From: Micropruina glycogenica
GTDB taxonomy: Bacteria > Actinomycetota > Actinomycetes > Propionibacteriales > Propionibacteriaceae
Direction: 5' to 3'
Length of the DNA: 64,000 nt
NCBI RefSeq assembly: GCF_900289045.1
Contig: NZ_LT985188.1
Location: 1,860,001 to 1,924,000, forward strand
In this document: piece after piece, positions 19,938-30,091 of the stretch
Layout of the letters: the number at the start of each line of letters is the position of its first letter
How positions within the stretch are numbered: the first letter of the stretch is position 1
Translations under genes and position numbers: made by a program
The notes under the pieces: generated by a model
Databases searched by the model: none
Seen by the model: the letters and a program-made list of their open reading frames with translations, nothing else
What the model was told of the DNA's origin: nothing

Positions 19938-20201
19938 GGGTGGCCTTTCGATGACGGGCGGAACTGGGCTGACCAGCCGAACCGGGGGTGACCGAGCGTC
20001 CGGTCAGTCTAGACGAATGCCGGTGTCGCGCCTGCAAGGGTGTAGCCGAGAGGGCTCGGAGGACTAGCATGAGAGCGCCCACCCCCGGTCGGCCTGAGCG
20101 CAGTCAGGCGGCCTTGGGCTTGAGCCCGTGTGGCACAGTGATGATTCGCGGCCGACGACGGCCAGCAGATGAGAGCAACACCTCGACGAGCGGAGGTACC
20201 G

Positions 20202-20696
20202 ATGACGGAGCCCATTCAGGTGCGGCTGTGCACAGAGGACGACCTGCCGGCCCTCAGCCGACGAGAACCGCACCAGAATGCGCGCTACGCCCAAGGTCAC
20301 TTCGATCGACAAGTCGACGGCGATTATCTGTTCGCGCTCGCGGTGCGCGGCGACGACTATCTCGGCAGCAGCGTGCTCGACTGCCGCAGCGACAACCTGC
20401 TGCAGCCCGAACTCAAGAGCCTGTGGGTGTACCCCGAGTTCCGGCGCCACGGCGCGGCGCGGGCGCTGACCCGCTTTCTCGAAGACCAGGCCATCGACCT
20501 GGGTTTCGACGAGATCTTCTTGAGGGTCGATCCGCAGAACGAGGCGGCCATCCCGATGTACATCTCCCTCGACTACACCCCCACCGGCGACCACAAGCTC
20601 ACCACGTACAACTACGTCGACGGGCTGGGCAACACCCACGCGCGCGAAGAGATGGACGCCATCTACCGCAAGTCGTTGCGCCTTCTGCGGCTGTAG
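20202..20696 (+). CDS. GNAT family N-acetyltransferase
   Basis: The 164-residue product has the GNAT core: a substrate strand region, LKSLWVYPEFRRHGAARAL (motif A, with the acetyl-CoA-binding R-x-x-G-A pattern in RRHGAA), and FLEDQAIDLGFDEIFLRVDPQNEAA with motif B. I chose the ATG at 20202 (MTEPIQVRL) because GGAGG precedes it; a longer frame from 20169 has no ribosome site. The substrate cannot be named. It converges on the next gene. Confidence 0.85.
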   Translation: MTEPIQVRLCTEDDLPALSRREPHQNARYAQGHFDRQVDGDYLFALAVRGDDYLGSSVLDCRSDNLLQPELKSLWVYPEFRRHGAARALTRFLEDQAIDLGFDEIFLRVDPQNEAAIPMYISLDYTPTGDHKLTTYNYVDGLGNTHAREEMDAIYRKSLRLLRL

Positions 20697-20705
20697 GAGC
20701 CGCGA

Positions 20706-21206
20706 TCAGTCGGCTTGATCGAGCCCAACGGCCAGCACGCTCACCCGGCCACGGTTCCAGTCGAGATCGAGCACCACGTTGCTGTGCTCGGTGTGATAGT
20801 TCGACACCCATACCTTCTGGGTGATCGCGGTGGCTGCCAGATAGCCCAGATCGCCGACCTGGCGGCCCCGCACCTGCAGGGTGGTGCCGTCGGCGAAACA
20901 GATGCGGGCCAAGCCCCGAGCGGGCCCCGGACGCACCGCGCGCAGCGGCACGCTGCGGCGCGTCACGTTGCCCAGCCGGTGCAGCAGAATCTGCACCGGG
21001 GCGAGCCCGAAGTCCTGCTCGACCCGGCGACCGAGTTCGGCGAGCTCGAGGGCGTCCGGCTCGGTCAGCTCCAGCGGCGGCAGCGGGGCGAAGCGATCGA
21101 AGCGCGAGGCGTCCGCACGGCGCGACGGGTCGGGTTTGCGGCGAAAGAACATGACGGTGGACGCCATGAGCGCACCCACGACGGCCAGGGCGACCAGCCA
21201 CGTCAT
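20706..21206 (-). CDS. Single-pass membrane protein of unknown function
   Basis: The 166-residue protein starts with one membrane segment (about residues 2-20), then a short basic stretch (RRKPDPSRRADASRF) and a soluble domain of about 120 residues. The soluble part is rich in beta strands and contains ARICFADGTTLQVRGRQVG and a C-terminal LDLDWNRGRVSVLAVGLD. I do not recognise the family. It lies 41 bases from the end of ribF on the same strand and may be cotranscribed with it. Confidence 0.65.
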   Translation of the reverse strand: MTWLVALAVVGALMASTVMFFRRKPDPSRRADASRFDRFAPLPPLELTEPDALELAELGRRVEQDFGLAPVQILLHRLGNVTRRSVPLRAVRPGPARGLARICFADGTTLQVRGRQVGDLGYLAATAITQKVWVSNYHTEHSNVVLDLDWNRGRVSVLAVGLDQAD

Positions 21207-21247
21207 ACAGCAACTGTGCGCTTCCAGCGGGGTCGATGCAAGACCCC

Positions 21248-22171
21248 TCAGGACCCAAGAATCTCGTGGCAGCGGCGCACGTCGTCCCGCATCTGGACGA
21301 TCAGCGAATCGATGCCCTCGAAGCGCACCTGACCGCGGATCCGGTCGACGAAGTCCACCGCGATCGGTGCCCCGTACAGTTCCAGGTCGGTACGGCCCAG
21401 CACATACGACTCCACCCTGCGCTCGAGGCCGTCGAAGGTGGGGTTGGTGCCCACCGAAACCGCCGCGGGCCAGGGCTCCGGTTCGGCCCCGGACGGCAGT
21501 GGTTCGCCGTGCGCACCGCGGCCGTCCAGACGGGTCAGCCAGCCCGCGTAGACCCCGTCGGCGGGACAGGCGAGCAGTTGCGGCACCGGCAGGTTGGCGG
21601 TCGGGAACCCGAGCTCGCGCCCGCGGTGGTCACCGTGCGCGACCAGCCCGCTGAACCGGAACGGGCGGCCCAGGTGCTTCGCGGCGTGCGCGACGTCGCC
21701 CTCGGCCAGCGCCTGTCGGATCACCGTCGAGCAGGTCTCTTCGTCGCCGAACCGCACCAGCCGCAGGCCCTCGACCTCGAAGCGTCCCTGCCCCAGCTCG
21801 CGCAGGGTCTGGACGTTGCCGGCGGCCCGGTGACCGAACCGGAAGTTCTCGCCCACCACGATCAGCACTGGATGCAGCGGCAGCAGCACCTCGTCGACGA
21901 ACTCGGCGGGGGTGTGGGTGGCGAACTCGGGGGTGAAGTGGATCACCTCCACACGGTCGGCACCGGCCTGCTGGAGCAACTCGATGCGCTGGTCCAGCCC
22001 GGTGAGCAGCATCGGCCCGAGCGCAGGACGCAGCACGCTGATCGGGTGCGGCCAGAACGTGACCACCACCAGCGGCAGGTCCGGCCGACGGGCGTGCGCC
22101 TCGGCAAGCACTTCGACGTGACCCGGGTGCACGCCATCGAAGTTGCCGATGACCACCACGGTTTCGCTCAC
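21248..22171 (-). CDS. ribF: Bifunctional riboflavin kinase / FAD synthetase
   Basis: RibF phosphorylates riboflavin to FMN and adenylylates FMN to FAD. The 307 residues show the adenylyltransferase nucleotide motif GNFDGVHPGH (9-18), the ENFRFGHRAAG segment, and the kinase motif GRELGFPTANL in the C-terminal domain. An in-frame TGA lies two codons before the GTG start, so the short N-terminus is genuine. ribF usually follows truB in actinobacteria; here a reductase and a permease separate them. Confidence 0.95.
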   Translation of the reverse strand: MSETVVVIGNFDGVHPGHVEVLAEAHARRPDLPLVVVTFWPHPISVLRPALGPMLLTGLDQRIELLQQAGADRVEVIHFTPEFATHTPAEFVDEVLLPLHPVLIVVGENFRFGHRAAGNVQTLRELGQGRFEVEGLRLVRFGDEETCSTVIRQALAEGDVAHAAKHLGRPFRFSGLVAHGDHRGRELGFPTANLPVPQLLACPADGVYAGWLTRLDGRGAHGEPLPSGAEPEPWPAAVSVGTNPTFDGLERRVESYVLGRTDLELYGAPIAVDFVDRIRGQVRFEGIDSLIVQMRDDVRRCHEILGS

Positions 22172-22233
22172 GGTGGATCACCTTAGTCGGTTCGCGAGGA
22201 CGGCCCATCGCCACGGAGTGGTTGGATGGGTGC

Positions 22234-23244
22234 ATGGAGTTTCGCTACTTGGGCAACTCGGGGTTGAAGATCTCCGAGATCACGTACGGCAACTGGCTCA
22301 CGCACGGGTCGCAGGTCGAGAACGAGGCCGCGCTGGCCTGCGTGCGGGCCGCGCTCGATGCCGGCATCACCACCTTCGACACCGCCGACGTCTACGCCAA
22401 CACCAAAGCCGAGAGCGTGCTCGGCGAGGCGTTGGCCGGCGAGCGCCGCGAGTCGCTCGAGATCATGACCAAGGTCTACTTTCCGACCGGCCCGAAGGGC
22501 CCTAACGACACCGGCCTGTCGCGCAAGCACATTCTCGAGTCGATCAACGGCTCCCTGAGTCGGCTCGGCACCGACTACGTGGACGTGTACCAGGCCCACC
22601 GCTTCGACGTGGAGACCCCGCTGGAAGAGACCATGCAGGCCTTCGCCGACGTCGTGCGGCAAGGCAAGGCGCTCTACATCGGCGTCAGCGAGTGGACCGC
22701 CGATCAGCTGCGCGAGGGCCATGCCCTGGCAAAGGAGCTGGGCGTTCAGCTGATTTCGAACCAGCCGCAGTACTCGATGCTGTGGCGGGTGATCGAACCC
22801 GAGGTGGTGCCCACCAGCAAGGAACTGGGCATCTCGCAGGTGGTCTGGTCGCCGGTCGCGCAGGGCATTCTCACCGGCAAGTACCTGCCGGGCGAGCCGC
22901 CGCCCGCGGGTTCGCGTGCCACCGACGACAAGGGCGGCGCGAACATGATCGGCCAGTTCATGAACGACGATCTGCTGGCGCGGGTGCAGAACCTGAAGCC
23001 GATCGCGTCCGATCTCGACCTGACCATGGCGCAGCTCGCGGTGGCCTGGGTGCTGGCCAACGACAACGTGGCCTGCGCGATCGTCGGCGCCTCCCGACCC
23101 GAGCAGGTGACGGCCAACGCGGCGGCCTCCGGCGTCGAACTGTCGGCGGACGTGTTGCAGGCCATCGACGACGCGCTGGGCGACGTCGTGGTGAGCGACC
23201 CCGGCTACACGGCGCAGGGCATGCCTAAACATCGGCTCAGTTGA
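22234..23244 (+). CDS. Aldo/keto reductase (Kv-beta/YghZ-like)
   Basis: The 336-residue TIM-barrel protein carries the aldo/keto reductase tetrad: Asp-Tyr in FDTADVY, Lys in IMTKVYFPTG and His in VYQAHRFD. It ends with the NADPH-binding segment AIVGASRPEQVTANAAAS. The early YLGNSGLKISEITYGNW and GKALYIGVSEW point to the Kv-beta/YghZ branch that reduces aldehydes such as methylglyoxal. The exact substrate is unknown. Its last 8 bases overlap the converging permease gene. Confidence 0.9.
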   Translation: MEFRYLGNSGLKISEITYGNWLTHGSQVENEAALACVRAALDAGITTFDTADVYANTKAESVLGEALAGERRESLEIMTKVYFPTGPKGPNDTGLSRKHILESINGSLSRLGTDYVDVYQAHRFDVETPLEETMQAFADVVRQGKALYIGVSEWTADQLREGHALAKELGVQLISNQPQYSMLWRVIEPEVVPTSKELGISQVVWSPVAQGILTGKYLPGEPPPAGSRATDDKGGANMIGQFMNDDLLARVQNLKPIASDLDLTMAQLAVAWVLANDNVACAIVGASRPEQVTANAAASGVELSADVLQAIDDALGDVVVSDPGYTAQGMPKHRLS

Positions 23245-24646
23245 GCGGCCGCCTTGTGCCCAGATCGTCATCGGGGTGCTCGAACCTGGTCGGCTTGTGT
23301 TGCGACTTGTTGAACAGAAACATCAGCACGCTGAGCAGCACGCCGATGCCGATCAGCACCGCGGCGATCCAATACTGATCGGTGGAGCGTCCGGTCCACG
23401 GGCCGACAAGGTAGGCGCAACTCAGGGCACCGATCACCGGCAGCCAGCTGGGCGCGGTGAAGTGATCGTGTTCGACATTGTCTTTGCGCAGCACGAGCAC
23501 GGCCACGTTGACCAGCGTGAACACACCCAGTAGCAGCAGGGCGGTGGTGCCGCCGAGCTGTGACACCTGACCGACGACGGTGATCAGCCCGACCGCCAGC
23601 AGGGTGGTGAAGATGATGGCCACCCAGGGCGTGCGCCGGCTGTGGTGCACCCGACCGAACACCGGCGGCAGCACGCCCTCGCGCGCCATGCCGTACAGCA
23701 GCCGCGACGCCATGAGCATGTTGATCAGTGCCGAGTTGGCCACCGCGAACATCGAGATGAACGGAAAGATCGCACCGATCGGCAGGTTCGGCGCGCCGGT
23801 CTGCACCACCAGCAGCAGCGGAGTGGCACCCTCTTTCGACAACTCTCCCGGCGGCACCAACGCCACTGCCGACATCGACACCAGCACGTAGATCAGGCCG
23901 GTGATCGACAACCCGGTGAGCATCATCGTGGGAAAGATCTTGGTGGGCTCACGGGTCTCTTCGGCCATGTTCACCGAGTCTTCGAACCCCACCATGGCGA
24001 AGAACGCCAATGACGTGGCGGTGGTGACGGCGAGAAAGATGCTCTTGTCTTCGGGGGTCTCGAACACGGTGACGCGCGAGAAGTCGGCCCGCCCCTGCGA
24101 CATGGCGTAGACGGCGACGAAGATCACCAGCAGCAGGCCCGACAGCTCCACGCAGGTGAGCACCACGTTGGCCTTGACGCTCTCGCCGACGCCGCGAATG
24201 TTCACCAGTGCCACCAGCAGCATGAAGCCGATCGCGATCACGATCGTCCAGACCGCGGAGGTTTCGAGGCCGAAGCCGCGCTGCAGGTTCTCGGCGAACG
24301 CGCGGGCCGCCGTCGAGGCCGACGTGATGCCCGAGGTCATCACCGTGAAGGCCACCACGAAGGTCAGAAAGTGAATGCCGAACGCCTTGTGCGTGTAGAG
24401 GGCGGCACCGGCCGCCTGTGGGTACTTGGTGACCAACTCGAGGTAGCTGTAGGCCGTGATCGTGGCCACGACGAACGCGATGAGAAACGGTAGCCAAACC
24501 ACTCCCCCGACCTCTTTGGCCACCACGCCGGTCAGCGCATAGATGCCCGTGCCCAGAATGTCGCCGACGATGAACAGCAACAGCAGCCCGGGCCCCATCA
24601 CCCGCTTGAGTTCGCCTTGGCTTTCGGTGGTTTCGGTTGCTGACAC
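23237..24646 (-). CDS. APC family amino acid permease
   Basis: The GTG at 24646 lies 6 bases after GGAGG and gives a 469-residue, 12-segment membrane protein beginning SATETTESQGELKRVMGPG. The first membrane helix holds the unwound GDILGTGIYALTG motif typical of APC transporters, and GFEDSVNMAEETREP follows helix 6. It probably imports or exchanges amino acids across the membrane; specificity is not evident. It lies 102 bases downstream of truB on the same strand and converges on the aldo/keto reductase. Confidence 0.88.
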   Translation of the reverse strand: MSATETTESQGELKRVMGPGLLLLFIVGDILGTGIYALTGVVAKEVGGVVWLPFLIAFVVATITAYSYLELVTKYPQAAGAALYTHKAFGIHFLTFVVAFTVMTSGITSASTAARAFAENLQRGFGLETSAVWTIVIAIGFMLLVALVNIRGVGESVKANVVLTCVELSGLLLVIFVAVYAMSQGRADFSRVTVFETPEDKSIFLAVTTATSLAFFAMVGFEDSVNMAEETREPTKIFPTMMLTGLSITGLIYVLVSMSAVALVPPGELSKEGATPLLLVVQTGAPNLPIGAIFPFISMFAVANSALINMLMASRLLYGMAREGVLPPVFGRVHHSRRTPWVAIIFTTLLAVGLITVVGQVSQLGGTTALLLLGVFTLVNVAVLVLRKDNVEHDHFTAPSWLPVIGALSCAYLVGPWTGRSTDQYWIAAVLIGIGVLLSVLMFLFNKSQHKPTRFEHPDDDLGTRRPLN

Positions 24647-24748
24647 GGCGCACCTCCGTCCGATGAATGCCTCAGCCTGCCCAGAGCGGACGCCTCGCGA
24701 CAAGAGGTCACCCCCAAAGCGGTGGCACGTTCTCGAAAGACCGCCGGG

Positions 24749-25630
24749 CTAGGCCAGCACGGCCACCGGCACAGCGCGATCGCCGTCTGGCCGGTACAAC
24801 GCCAGCAGATCGTGTTGATGCAGCAGCGCGGTCGGGTCGTCGGGCACGGTGATCGACAACGGTCGTCCGTAGCCGACGTCACGCGCCTGGTCGTCGGTGA
24901 GTTCGACGACAGCGAAGCTCCGCCTCGCCACCTCGCCCAGCGGCATCAGCGCGGGCGCTTGCGGGGGGTCGGCGGTCAGCTCGTCGGGGCTCAGGGCGCC
25001 GGCCAGGTCGAAGCCGCCCACCCGGGTGCGACGCAGCGCGGTCAGGTGCCCACCCACGCCCAGGGAAGCCCCCAGGTCGCGGGCCAGCGCCCGAATGTAG
25101 GTGCCCGAGCTGCATTCGACCGCCACGTCCAGATCCGTGACCGCAACCTCAGCCCGGGCAGCGCGGCGGGCCAGCACCTCGAACCGGCTCACCGTCACCG
25201 GACGGCCGGCCAGTTCGACGTCGGCGCCGGCACGGGCCAGCGCGTAGGCGCGCTTGCCGTCGACCTTGATCGCCGAGAACGTGGACGGAACCTGCACGAT
25301 GTCGCCGCGCAGTGCGTCCAGGGCGCTTTCGATGGCGGCGTCCGACACAGCGACTGCCCTCGTTGCCTGGGTCACCTCTCCGTCGGCGTCGTCGGTGTTG
25401 GTGGCCTGCCCCAACCTGATGGTGGCCTCGTAGGTCTTCGTGGTGAGCGCCAGGTGGCCCAGTAGCCGGGTACCGCGGCCCACACCGATCACCAGAACAC
25501 CGGTGGCCATCGGATCGAGGGTGCCCGCGTGGCCCACCTTGCGGGTGCCGAGCAGCCGGCGGCACCGGCCGACCACCTGGTGCGAGGTCCAGCCGCTCGG
25601 TTTGTCGACGACCAGAATTCCCGACTGCAT
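24749..25630 (-). CDS. truB: tRNA pseudouridine(55) synthase
   Basis: TruB isomerises U55 in the T loop of tRNA. The 293-residue protein has the catalytic aspartate in HAGTLDPMATG (Asp39), preceded by LVVDKPSGWTSHQVV, and the later KTYEATIRLGQ and YIRALARDLG motifs of the TruB family. It belongs to the infB-rbfA-truB ribosome and tRNA maturation group; a small acetyltransferase gene lies between rbfA and truB, 9 bases upstream of truB. Confidence 0.95.
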   Translation of the reverse strand: MQSGILVVDKPSGWTSHQVVGRCRRLLGTRKVGHAGTLDPMATGVLVIGVGRGTRLLGHLALTTKTYEATIRLGQATNTDDADGEVTQATRAVAVSDAAIESALDALRGDIVQVPSTFSAIKVDGKRAYALARAGADVELAGRPVTVSRFEVLARRAARAEVAVTDLDVAVECSSGTYIRALARDLGASLGVGGHLTALRRTRVGGFDLAGALSPDELTADPPQAPALMPLGEVARRSFAVVELTDDQARDVGYGRPLSITVPDDPTALLHQHDLLALYRPDGDRAVPVAVLA

Positions 25631-25639
25631 CGGGCCAGG

Positions 25640-26212
25640 TTAGTGGGCCTGAGCGACCGTTCGGCGCACGATGCAGCGGAACTTCGCCAGGTCGGCGACG
25701 CGCTCGAAGCCGGCCCGCTCGAACATGTGCAGGGTGCCGTTGAACAGAAACGACGCCGACATCTTCTTGGTGTCCAGATCGTGCCGCGGATAACCCTCGA
25801 CGCTGCCCCCGCCGGCGTGCGCGATGGCGTCCAGGGCGCCACCCAGAGCCAGTTCGGCGACGCCGCGCTTGCGGTGGTCGCGATCGACGAAGAAGCAGGT
25901 GATGCGGTAGTCGGTGGGTTCGATGCCGCTGGCGTCGTACTGCTTGCGGTGGTAGATGTTCGGCAGTTCGACCGGGGTGCCGTACTCGCACCAGCCGACG
26001 ACGGCGTCACCGTTCATCACCAGAGCGTGGTGGGCGATGCCCTGTTCGACCAGCCGCTTCTTGGCCGCGCAGTTGCCTTCGTGGCTACCGGTGCCGCCCT
26101 GTTCGTGAAACCACAAGCACCAGCAGCCGCCGAAGATGCCGTTGTGCTTGCGCACCAGCGCCTCGAACGCGGGAAACGTGGCGTCGCTCAATGCCTCGAC
26201 ACGGTAGGTCAT
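25640..26212 (-). CDS. GNAT family N-acetyltransferase
   Basis: A 190-residue protein with GNAT features: CFFVDRDHRKRGVAELAL in the acetyl-CoA-binding loop and a C-terminal NGTLHMFERAGFERVADL strand-helix. The N-terminal half has CWCLWFHEQGG, a Trp/Cys-rich segment found in a subset of actinobacterial acetyltransferases. It sits between rbfA (73 bases) and truB (9 bases) on the same strand, so it is likely expressed with translation genes, but nothing in the sequence ties it to a ribosomal substrate. Confidence 0.82.
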   Translation of the reverse strand: MTYRVEALSDATFPAFEALVRKHNGIFGGCWCLWFHEQGGTGSHEGNCAAKKRLVEQGIAHHALVMNGDAVVGWCEYGTPVELPNIYHRKQYDASGIEPTDYRITCFFVDRDHRKRGVAELALGGALDAIAHAGGGSVEGYPRHDLDTKKMSASFLFNGTLHMFERAGFERVADLAKFRCIVRRTVAQAH

Positions 26213-26285
26213 GCGCCGAGGCTAAACCCGGTTGCGGACGTTTCGCGTCCGCAAGGTCTCGCCAAAGCTCGCCCAGCAGTCGGAC

Positions 26286-26720
26286 TCAATCTTCCGACGG
26301 CTCCTCGTCGGGGTGCTTGTACGGGTCGGCCTCGCCCGCGTACGACGCGGTGGCGGCCTGCGCCGCCACCGCCTCGTCAGCAGCCTTGGCCCGAGCCAGC
26401 GCGTCGGTGATCTGCGCCGCAGTTTCGGGAACCGCGTCGAGCACGAAGTCGATGGTCGGGGTGAACTTCATGCCCAACTGCTTGCCGACCGTCGAGCGGA
26501 TCAGGCCCTTGGCCGACGACAACGCCGCGGCGGTGTCGTCGCGGGCCTGCTCGTCGCCCAGCACCGTGTAGAACACGGTGCCCTCACGACCGTCACCGGT
26601 GAGCCGCACGTCGGTGATGGTGACGAAGCCGAGCCGCGGATCCTTGATCCGCCGCTCCAACAGCTCCGCCACGATCACCTTGATCTGCTCAGCGACCTTG
26701 ACGTAGCGCGGGTTACCCAT
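26286..26720 (-). CDS. rbfA: 30S ribosome-binding factor A
   Basis: RbfA is a KH-fold protein that helps mature the 5' end of 16S rRNA and acts during cold adaptation. The 144 residues begin [20 protein letters not shown] and contain [19 protein letters not shown] and [15 protein letters not shown], all family hallmarks. The tail after residue 110 is alanine-rich and acidic, as usual in actinobacteria. Its ATG lies one base after the infB stop codon, so the two are translationally close. Confidence 0.95.
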   Translation of the reverse strand: MGNPRYVKVAEQIKVIVAELLERRIKDPRLGFVTITDVRLTGDGREGTVFYTVLGDEQARDDTAAALSSAKGLIRSTVGKQLGMKFTPTIDFVLDAVPETAAQITDALARAKAADEAVAAQAATASYAGEADPYKHPDEEPSED

Positions 26721-26721
26721 C

Positions 26722-29613
26722 TCAGTCCCTCGCCTTCTCGACCATCTCGAAGGTCTCGATCACGTCGTCGACCTTGATGTCGGAGTAGTTGGCCAGCGTC
26801 ATGCCGCACTCGTAGCCCTCGCGCACCTCGGTGACGTCGTCCTTCTCGCGCCGCAGCGACGCGATCGAGGTTTCGGTCACCACGACACCGTCGCGGATCA
26901 GGCGCGCCTTGCTGTTGCGCCTGATCGAGCCGTCGATCACCATGCAGCCCGCGATCGTGCCGAACTTCGACGAGCGGAAGATCTCGCGGATCTCGGCCTG
27001 GCCGCTGACCTTCTCTTCGAAGATCGGCTTCAGCATGCCCTTCAGCGCGGCCTCGACGTCGTCGATCGCGGCGTAGATCACCGAGTAGTAGCGAATGTCG
27101 ACGCCTGCCGAATCCGCCATCTGGGTGGCCTTGCCCTGCGGCCGCACGTTGAAGCCGATGATGACGGCATCGGACGCCTCGGCCAGCGACACGTTGGTCT
27201 CGGTGATCGCACCGACACCGCGGTCGATGACCCGCAGGCTGACCTCGTCGCCGATGTCGATACCGGCCAGCGCATCTTCCAGCGCCTCGACCGAACCGGC
27301 CGAATCGCCCTTGAGGATGAGCTTGAGCTCCTGGGTCTCGCCCTTCTCGAGCTGCTCGAACAGCTGGTCGAGGGTCTTGCGACGGGTGGTCTTGGCCAGC
27401 AGGGCGGCCCGCTGCCGGGACTCCCGCTTGTCGGCGATCTGGCGCGCCATGCGGTCGTCCTCGACGACCAGGAAGTTGTCGCCCGCGCCCGGCACCGAGG
27501 TCAGGCCGAGCACCTGCACCGGCATGGACGGCGGCGCCTCGGTGACCTGCTCGCCCTGATCGTTGATCATGGCGCGCACCCGGCCGTGGGCCGAGCCGGC
27601 CACGATCGAGTCGCCGGTGCGCAGCGTGCCGCGGTGCACCAGCACGGTGGCCACGGGGCCGCGGCCCTTGTCGAGATGCGCCTCGATCGCCACACCCTGG
27701 GCGGGCATGTCGGGGTTGGCGCGCAGGTCGAGCGACGCGTCCGCGGTCAGCACGACCGCCTCCAGCAGCTCGTCCAGGCCGGTACGGGCGGTGGCCGAGA
27801 CGTCGACGAACATGGTGTCGCCGCCGTACTCCTCGGGCACCAGGCCGAACTCGGTGAGCTGGCCGCGCACCTTGGTGGGGTCGGCCGACTCTTTGTCGAT
27901 CTTGTTGACCGCCACCACGATCGGCACCTCGGCCGCCTTGGCGTGGTTGAGCGCCTCGATGGTCTGCGGCATCACACCGTCGTCGGCGGCCACCACCAGC
28001 ACGGCGATGTCGGTCGACTTGGCACCGCGGGCACGCATGGCGGTGAACGCCTCGTGGCCCGGGGTGTCGATGAAGGTGATCTTGCGCTCTTGGCCGTCGA
28101 CCTCGGTGGCCACCTGGTAGGCGCCGATCGCCTGCGTGATGCCGCCGGCCTCGCCCGCCACCACGTTGGTGTTGCGAATGGCGTCGAGCAGCTTGGTCTT
28201 GCCGTGGTCGACGTGACCCATCACGGTGACCGCCGGCGGACGCGGCGCCAGGTCTTCTTCGCCGCCCTCGTCCTCACCGAACTCGATGTCGAAGCTCTCC
28301 AGCAGCTCGCGGTCCTCGTCCTCGGGCGAGACGACCTCGATGGTGTAGTTGAGCTCGGCGCCCAGCACCTGCAGCGTGTCGTCGGCCACCGACTGGGTGG
28401 CGTTGACCATTTCGCCCAGGTTGAACAGCACCTGCACCAGCGACGCCGGATCGACGCCGATCTTCTCGGCCAGGTCGGTCAGCGAGGCGCCACGGCGCAG
28501 CCGGACGGTGGATCCGTCACCGGGACGGATCCGCACGCCGCCGATCGTCGGCGCCTCCATCTGGTCGAACTCTTGGCGACGCTGCTTCTTGCTCTTGCGT
28601 CCGCGCTTGGCGGGACCACCGGCGCGCCCGAAGGCACCCTGGGTGCCGGAGCCGCCACGGCCGCCACGGCCGCGACCGCCACCACCGGTGGGCGGACCAC
28701 CGGGGCCGCCACGGCCCGGACCGGCGTTGCCGCCGAAGCCGGGCCGTCCGGCGCCGCCGGGACGACCCTGGCCGCCGCCGAAGCCGGGACGTCCGCCACC
28801 ACCGGTGCGGGTCTGCCCGCCGCCCAGACCGGGGTTGGCCTGGCGGGGCATCATCGCGGGGTTCGGACGAGGCATGCCGGGCACGCCGGGACGAGCCGAG
28901 CCGCCCGGACGGGGCGCTCCGGTGCGGGCGTCAGGACGCCCGCCCGGCGCCGTGCCGGTGCCTGCTCCTTCAGGACGGGGGCGACGCACGCCCATGCCCT
29001 GGCTGGAGGCGAACGGGTTGTTACCCGGACGCGGCGTGCCGGTGCGGCGGGCCGCGTTGCCGGCGCCGGGCACACCACCCGTACCACCGGGACGCGGCAT
29101 CGGCCGCGGGGTCGGAGTACCACCCGTGGACGGCCGGGACTGCTGCGGCGCACTGGGCCGCGGCTGCGGCGTGGCGCTCGGGCGCGGTGTCGCGCTCGGG
29201 GCCTGGGGCGTCGCCCTCGGCGCGGCGGCCGGAGCCTGCGCAGCGGGGCGCGCGGGCGCAGCGGACTGCGCTGGGGCAGCGGACTGCGCGGGCGCGGCGG
29301 ACTGTGTGGGCGCGGCGGGCTGGGGCTGCGCCGGTGCCGACGCGGCCGGGGCGGGCGTGCTCGGCTTGGCCGCTGGGGCTGCCGGACGTGCGCCAGACGG
29401 CGCAGTACGAGCGGGTGCGGCCTTTGCTGGTGCGGCTGCCGGTGCGGCGGGAGCCGACTCGGTGGCCAGCTTCTCTTTCACCTTGCGCACCACGGGTGCC
29501 TCGATCGTAGATGAGGCGGAGCGGACGAATTCCCCCATACCCTTGAGGGTCGACAACAGCTCTTTGCTTTCGAGTCCGAGCTCTTTTGCGAGCTCGTAGA
29601 CGCGGACTGCCAC
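26722..29613 (-). CDS. infB: Translation initiation factor IF-2
   Basis: IF-2 is the GTPase that places initiator tRNA on the 30S subunit and promotes subunit joining. The 963-residue protein begins with a conserved IF2_N domain ([18 protein letters not shown]). It continues with a long Pro/Ala/Gln then Gly/Arg/Pro-rich linker (about 55-330), a second IF2_N domain, the G domain with [12 protein letters not shown] near residue 465, NKID and the C2 domain at the end. The linker is longer and more Gly-rich than in E. coli, as in other actinobacteria. The start is a GTG 4 bases after GGAG. A stable hairpin precedes the ribosome site. Confidence 0.97.
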   Translation of the reverse strand: MAVRVYELAKELGLESKELLSTLKGMGEFVRSASSTIEAPVVRKVKEKLATESAPAAPAAAPAKAAPARTAPSGARPAAPAAKPSTPAPAASAPAQPQPAAPTQSAAPAQSAAPAQSAAPARPAAQAPAAAPRATPQAPSATPRPSATPQPRPSAPQQSRPSTGGTPTPRPMPRPGGTGGVPGAGNAARRTGTPRPGNNPFASSQGMGVRRPRPEGAGTGTAPGGRPDARTGAPRPGGSARPGVPGMPRPNPAMMPRQANPGLGGGQTRTGGGGRPGFGGGQGRPGGAGRPGFGGNAGPGRGGPGGPPTGGGGRGRGGRGGSGTQGAFGRAGGPAKRGRKSKKQRRQEFDQMEAPTIGGVRIRPGDGSTVRLRRGASLTDLAEKIGVDPASLVQVLFNLGEMVNATQSVADDTLQVLGAELNYTIEVVSPEDEDRELLESFDIEFGEDEGGEEDLAPRPPAVTVMGHVDHGKTKLLDAIRNTNVVAGEAGGITQAIGAYQVATEVDGQERKITFIDTPGHEAFTAMRARGAKSTDIAVLVVAADDGVMPQTIEALNHAKAAEVPIVVAVNKIDKESADPTKVRGQLTEFGLVPEEYGGDTMFVDVSATARTGLDELLEAVVLTADASLDLRANPDMPAQGVAIEAHLDKGRGPVATVLVHRGTLRTGDSIVAGSAHGRVRAMINDQGEQVTEAPPSMPVQVLGLTSVPGAGDNFLVVEDDRMARQIADKRESRQRAALLAKTTRRKTLDQLFEQLEKGETQELKLILKGDSAGSVEALEDALAGIDIGDEVSLRVIDRGVGAITETNVSLAEASDAVIIGFNVRPQGKATQMADSAGVDIRYYSVIYAAIDDVEAALKGMLKPIFEEKVSGQAEIREIFRSSKFGTIAGCMVIDGSIRRNSKARLIRDGVVVTETSIASLRREKDDVTEVREGYECGMTLANYSDIKVDDVIETFEMVEKARD

Positions 29614-29627
29614 TAGTCTCCTTCGGC

Positions 29628-29647
29628 GGTCCGCGGGCGCGCGGACC
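29628..29647 (-). promoter_or_regulatory. Leader hairpin immediately upstream of the infB ribosome-binding site
   Basis: GGTCCGCG (29628-29635) and CGCGGACC (29640-29647) form a perfect 8-bp GC-rich stem with a 4-base loop. It ends about 6 bases before the GGAG of infB. Its place suggests an effect on infB translation or processing rather than termination. Confidence 0.55.
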
Positions 29648-29772
29648 AGTTAGTTGTTGATGCTCATTTCGAGGTACTCATCGAGTGGTCATGAGCGTTA
29701 GCCCACTTTCTGGTTGGGATCCGCCCTGGTCGGCGGAGGCGCACGGATAACTCTATCGCCGTCGCCCTCGAA

Positions 29773-30024
29773 TCACCCAACCGACAACGACGCCAAGACA
29801 TTCCGCACGGCGGCAGCGTCGAGCTGACGACGCAGCCCACGCGCCAGCGCGCGCGTCTTCAGCGCCCGCTCGACGCAGGCCGGGTGCACGTAGACGCCCC
29901 GGCCGGGCAGCAACTGCTGCTCGTCGATGGTGACGGCCGACCCGCCGTCCCACACCAGGCGCACCAGGGTGGGCTTGTCGGCCCGGCCGCGGCAGCCGGC
30001 GCACATGCGAACAGGAGTGGTCAT
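29773..30024 (-). CDS. ylxR: YlxR family RNA-binding protein
   Basis: YlxR (DUF448) is a small basic protein normally encoded between nusA and infB. The ATG at 30024 gives 83 residues with RMCAGCRGRADKPTLVRLV and GRGVYVHPACVERAL, the two family motifs. It has been linked to RNA binding and, in Bacillus and Clostridioides, to RNase P or transcription effects. Here it still precedes infB (159-base gap), but nusA is 6.8 kb away across an accessory island, so it should be transcribed from a promoter of its own. Confidence 0.92.
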   Translation of the reverse strand: MTTPVRMCAGCRGRADKPTLVRLVWDGGSAVTIDEQQLLPGRGVYVHPACVERALKTRALARGLRRQLDAAAVRNVLASLSVG

Positions 30025-30051
30025 GACGCCGCCCAGCCTAATGCGGCTCGC

Positions 30052-30077
30052 CGGTCGAGCCTCGTCGAGACCCACTC
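30052..30077. repeat. Dispersed short repeat, GTCGAGCCTCGTCGAGACCC type
   Basis: One copy of the GTCGAGC-TGTCGAGACCC family, upstream of ylxR, with a CTC in place of TTG or CTG in the centre. Confidence 0.5.
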
Positions 30078-30091
30078 ACAGCGACCAGACA

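Noticed and set aside
28640-28900. Repeated GC-rich units that might look like a CRISPR or satellite array
   Set aside because: They encode the Gly/Arg/Pro-rich linker of IF-2 and lack regular repeat-spacer length.
27586-29514. Long plus-strand frame opposite infB, including Gly/Ala-rich repeats
   Set aside because: It mirrors the repetitive IF-2 linker; no start signal or family match.
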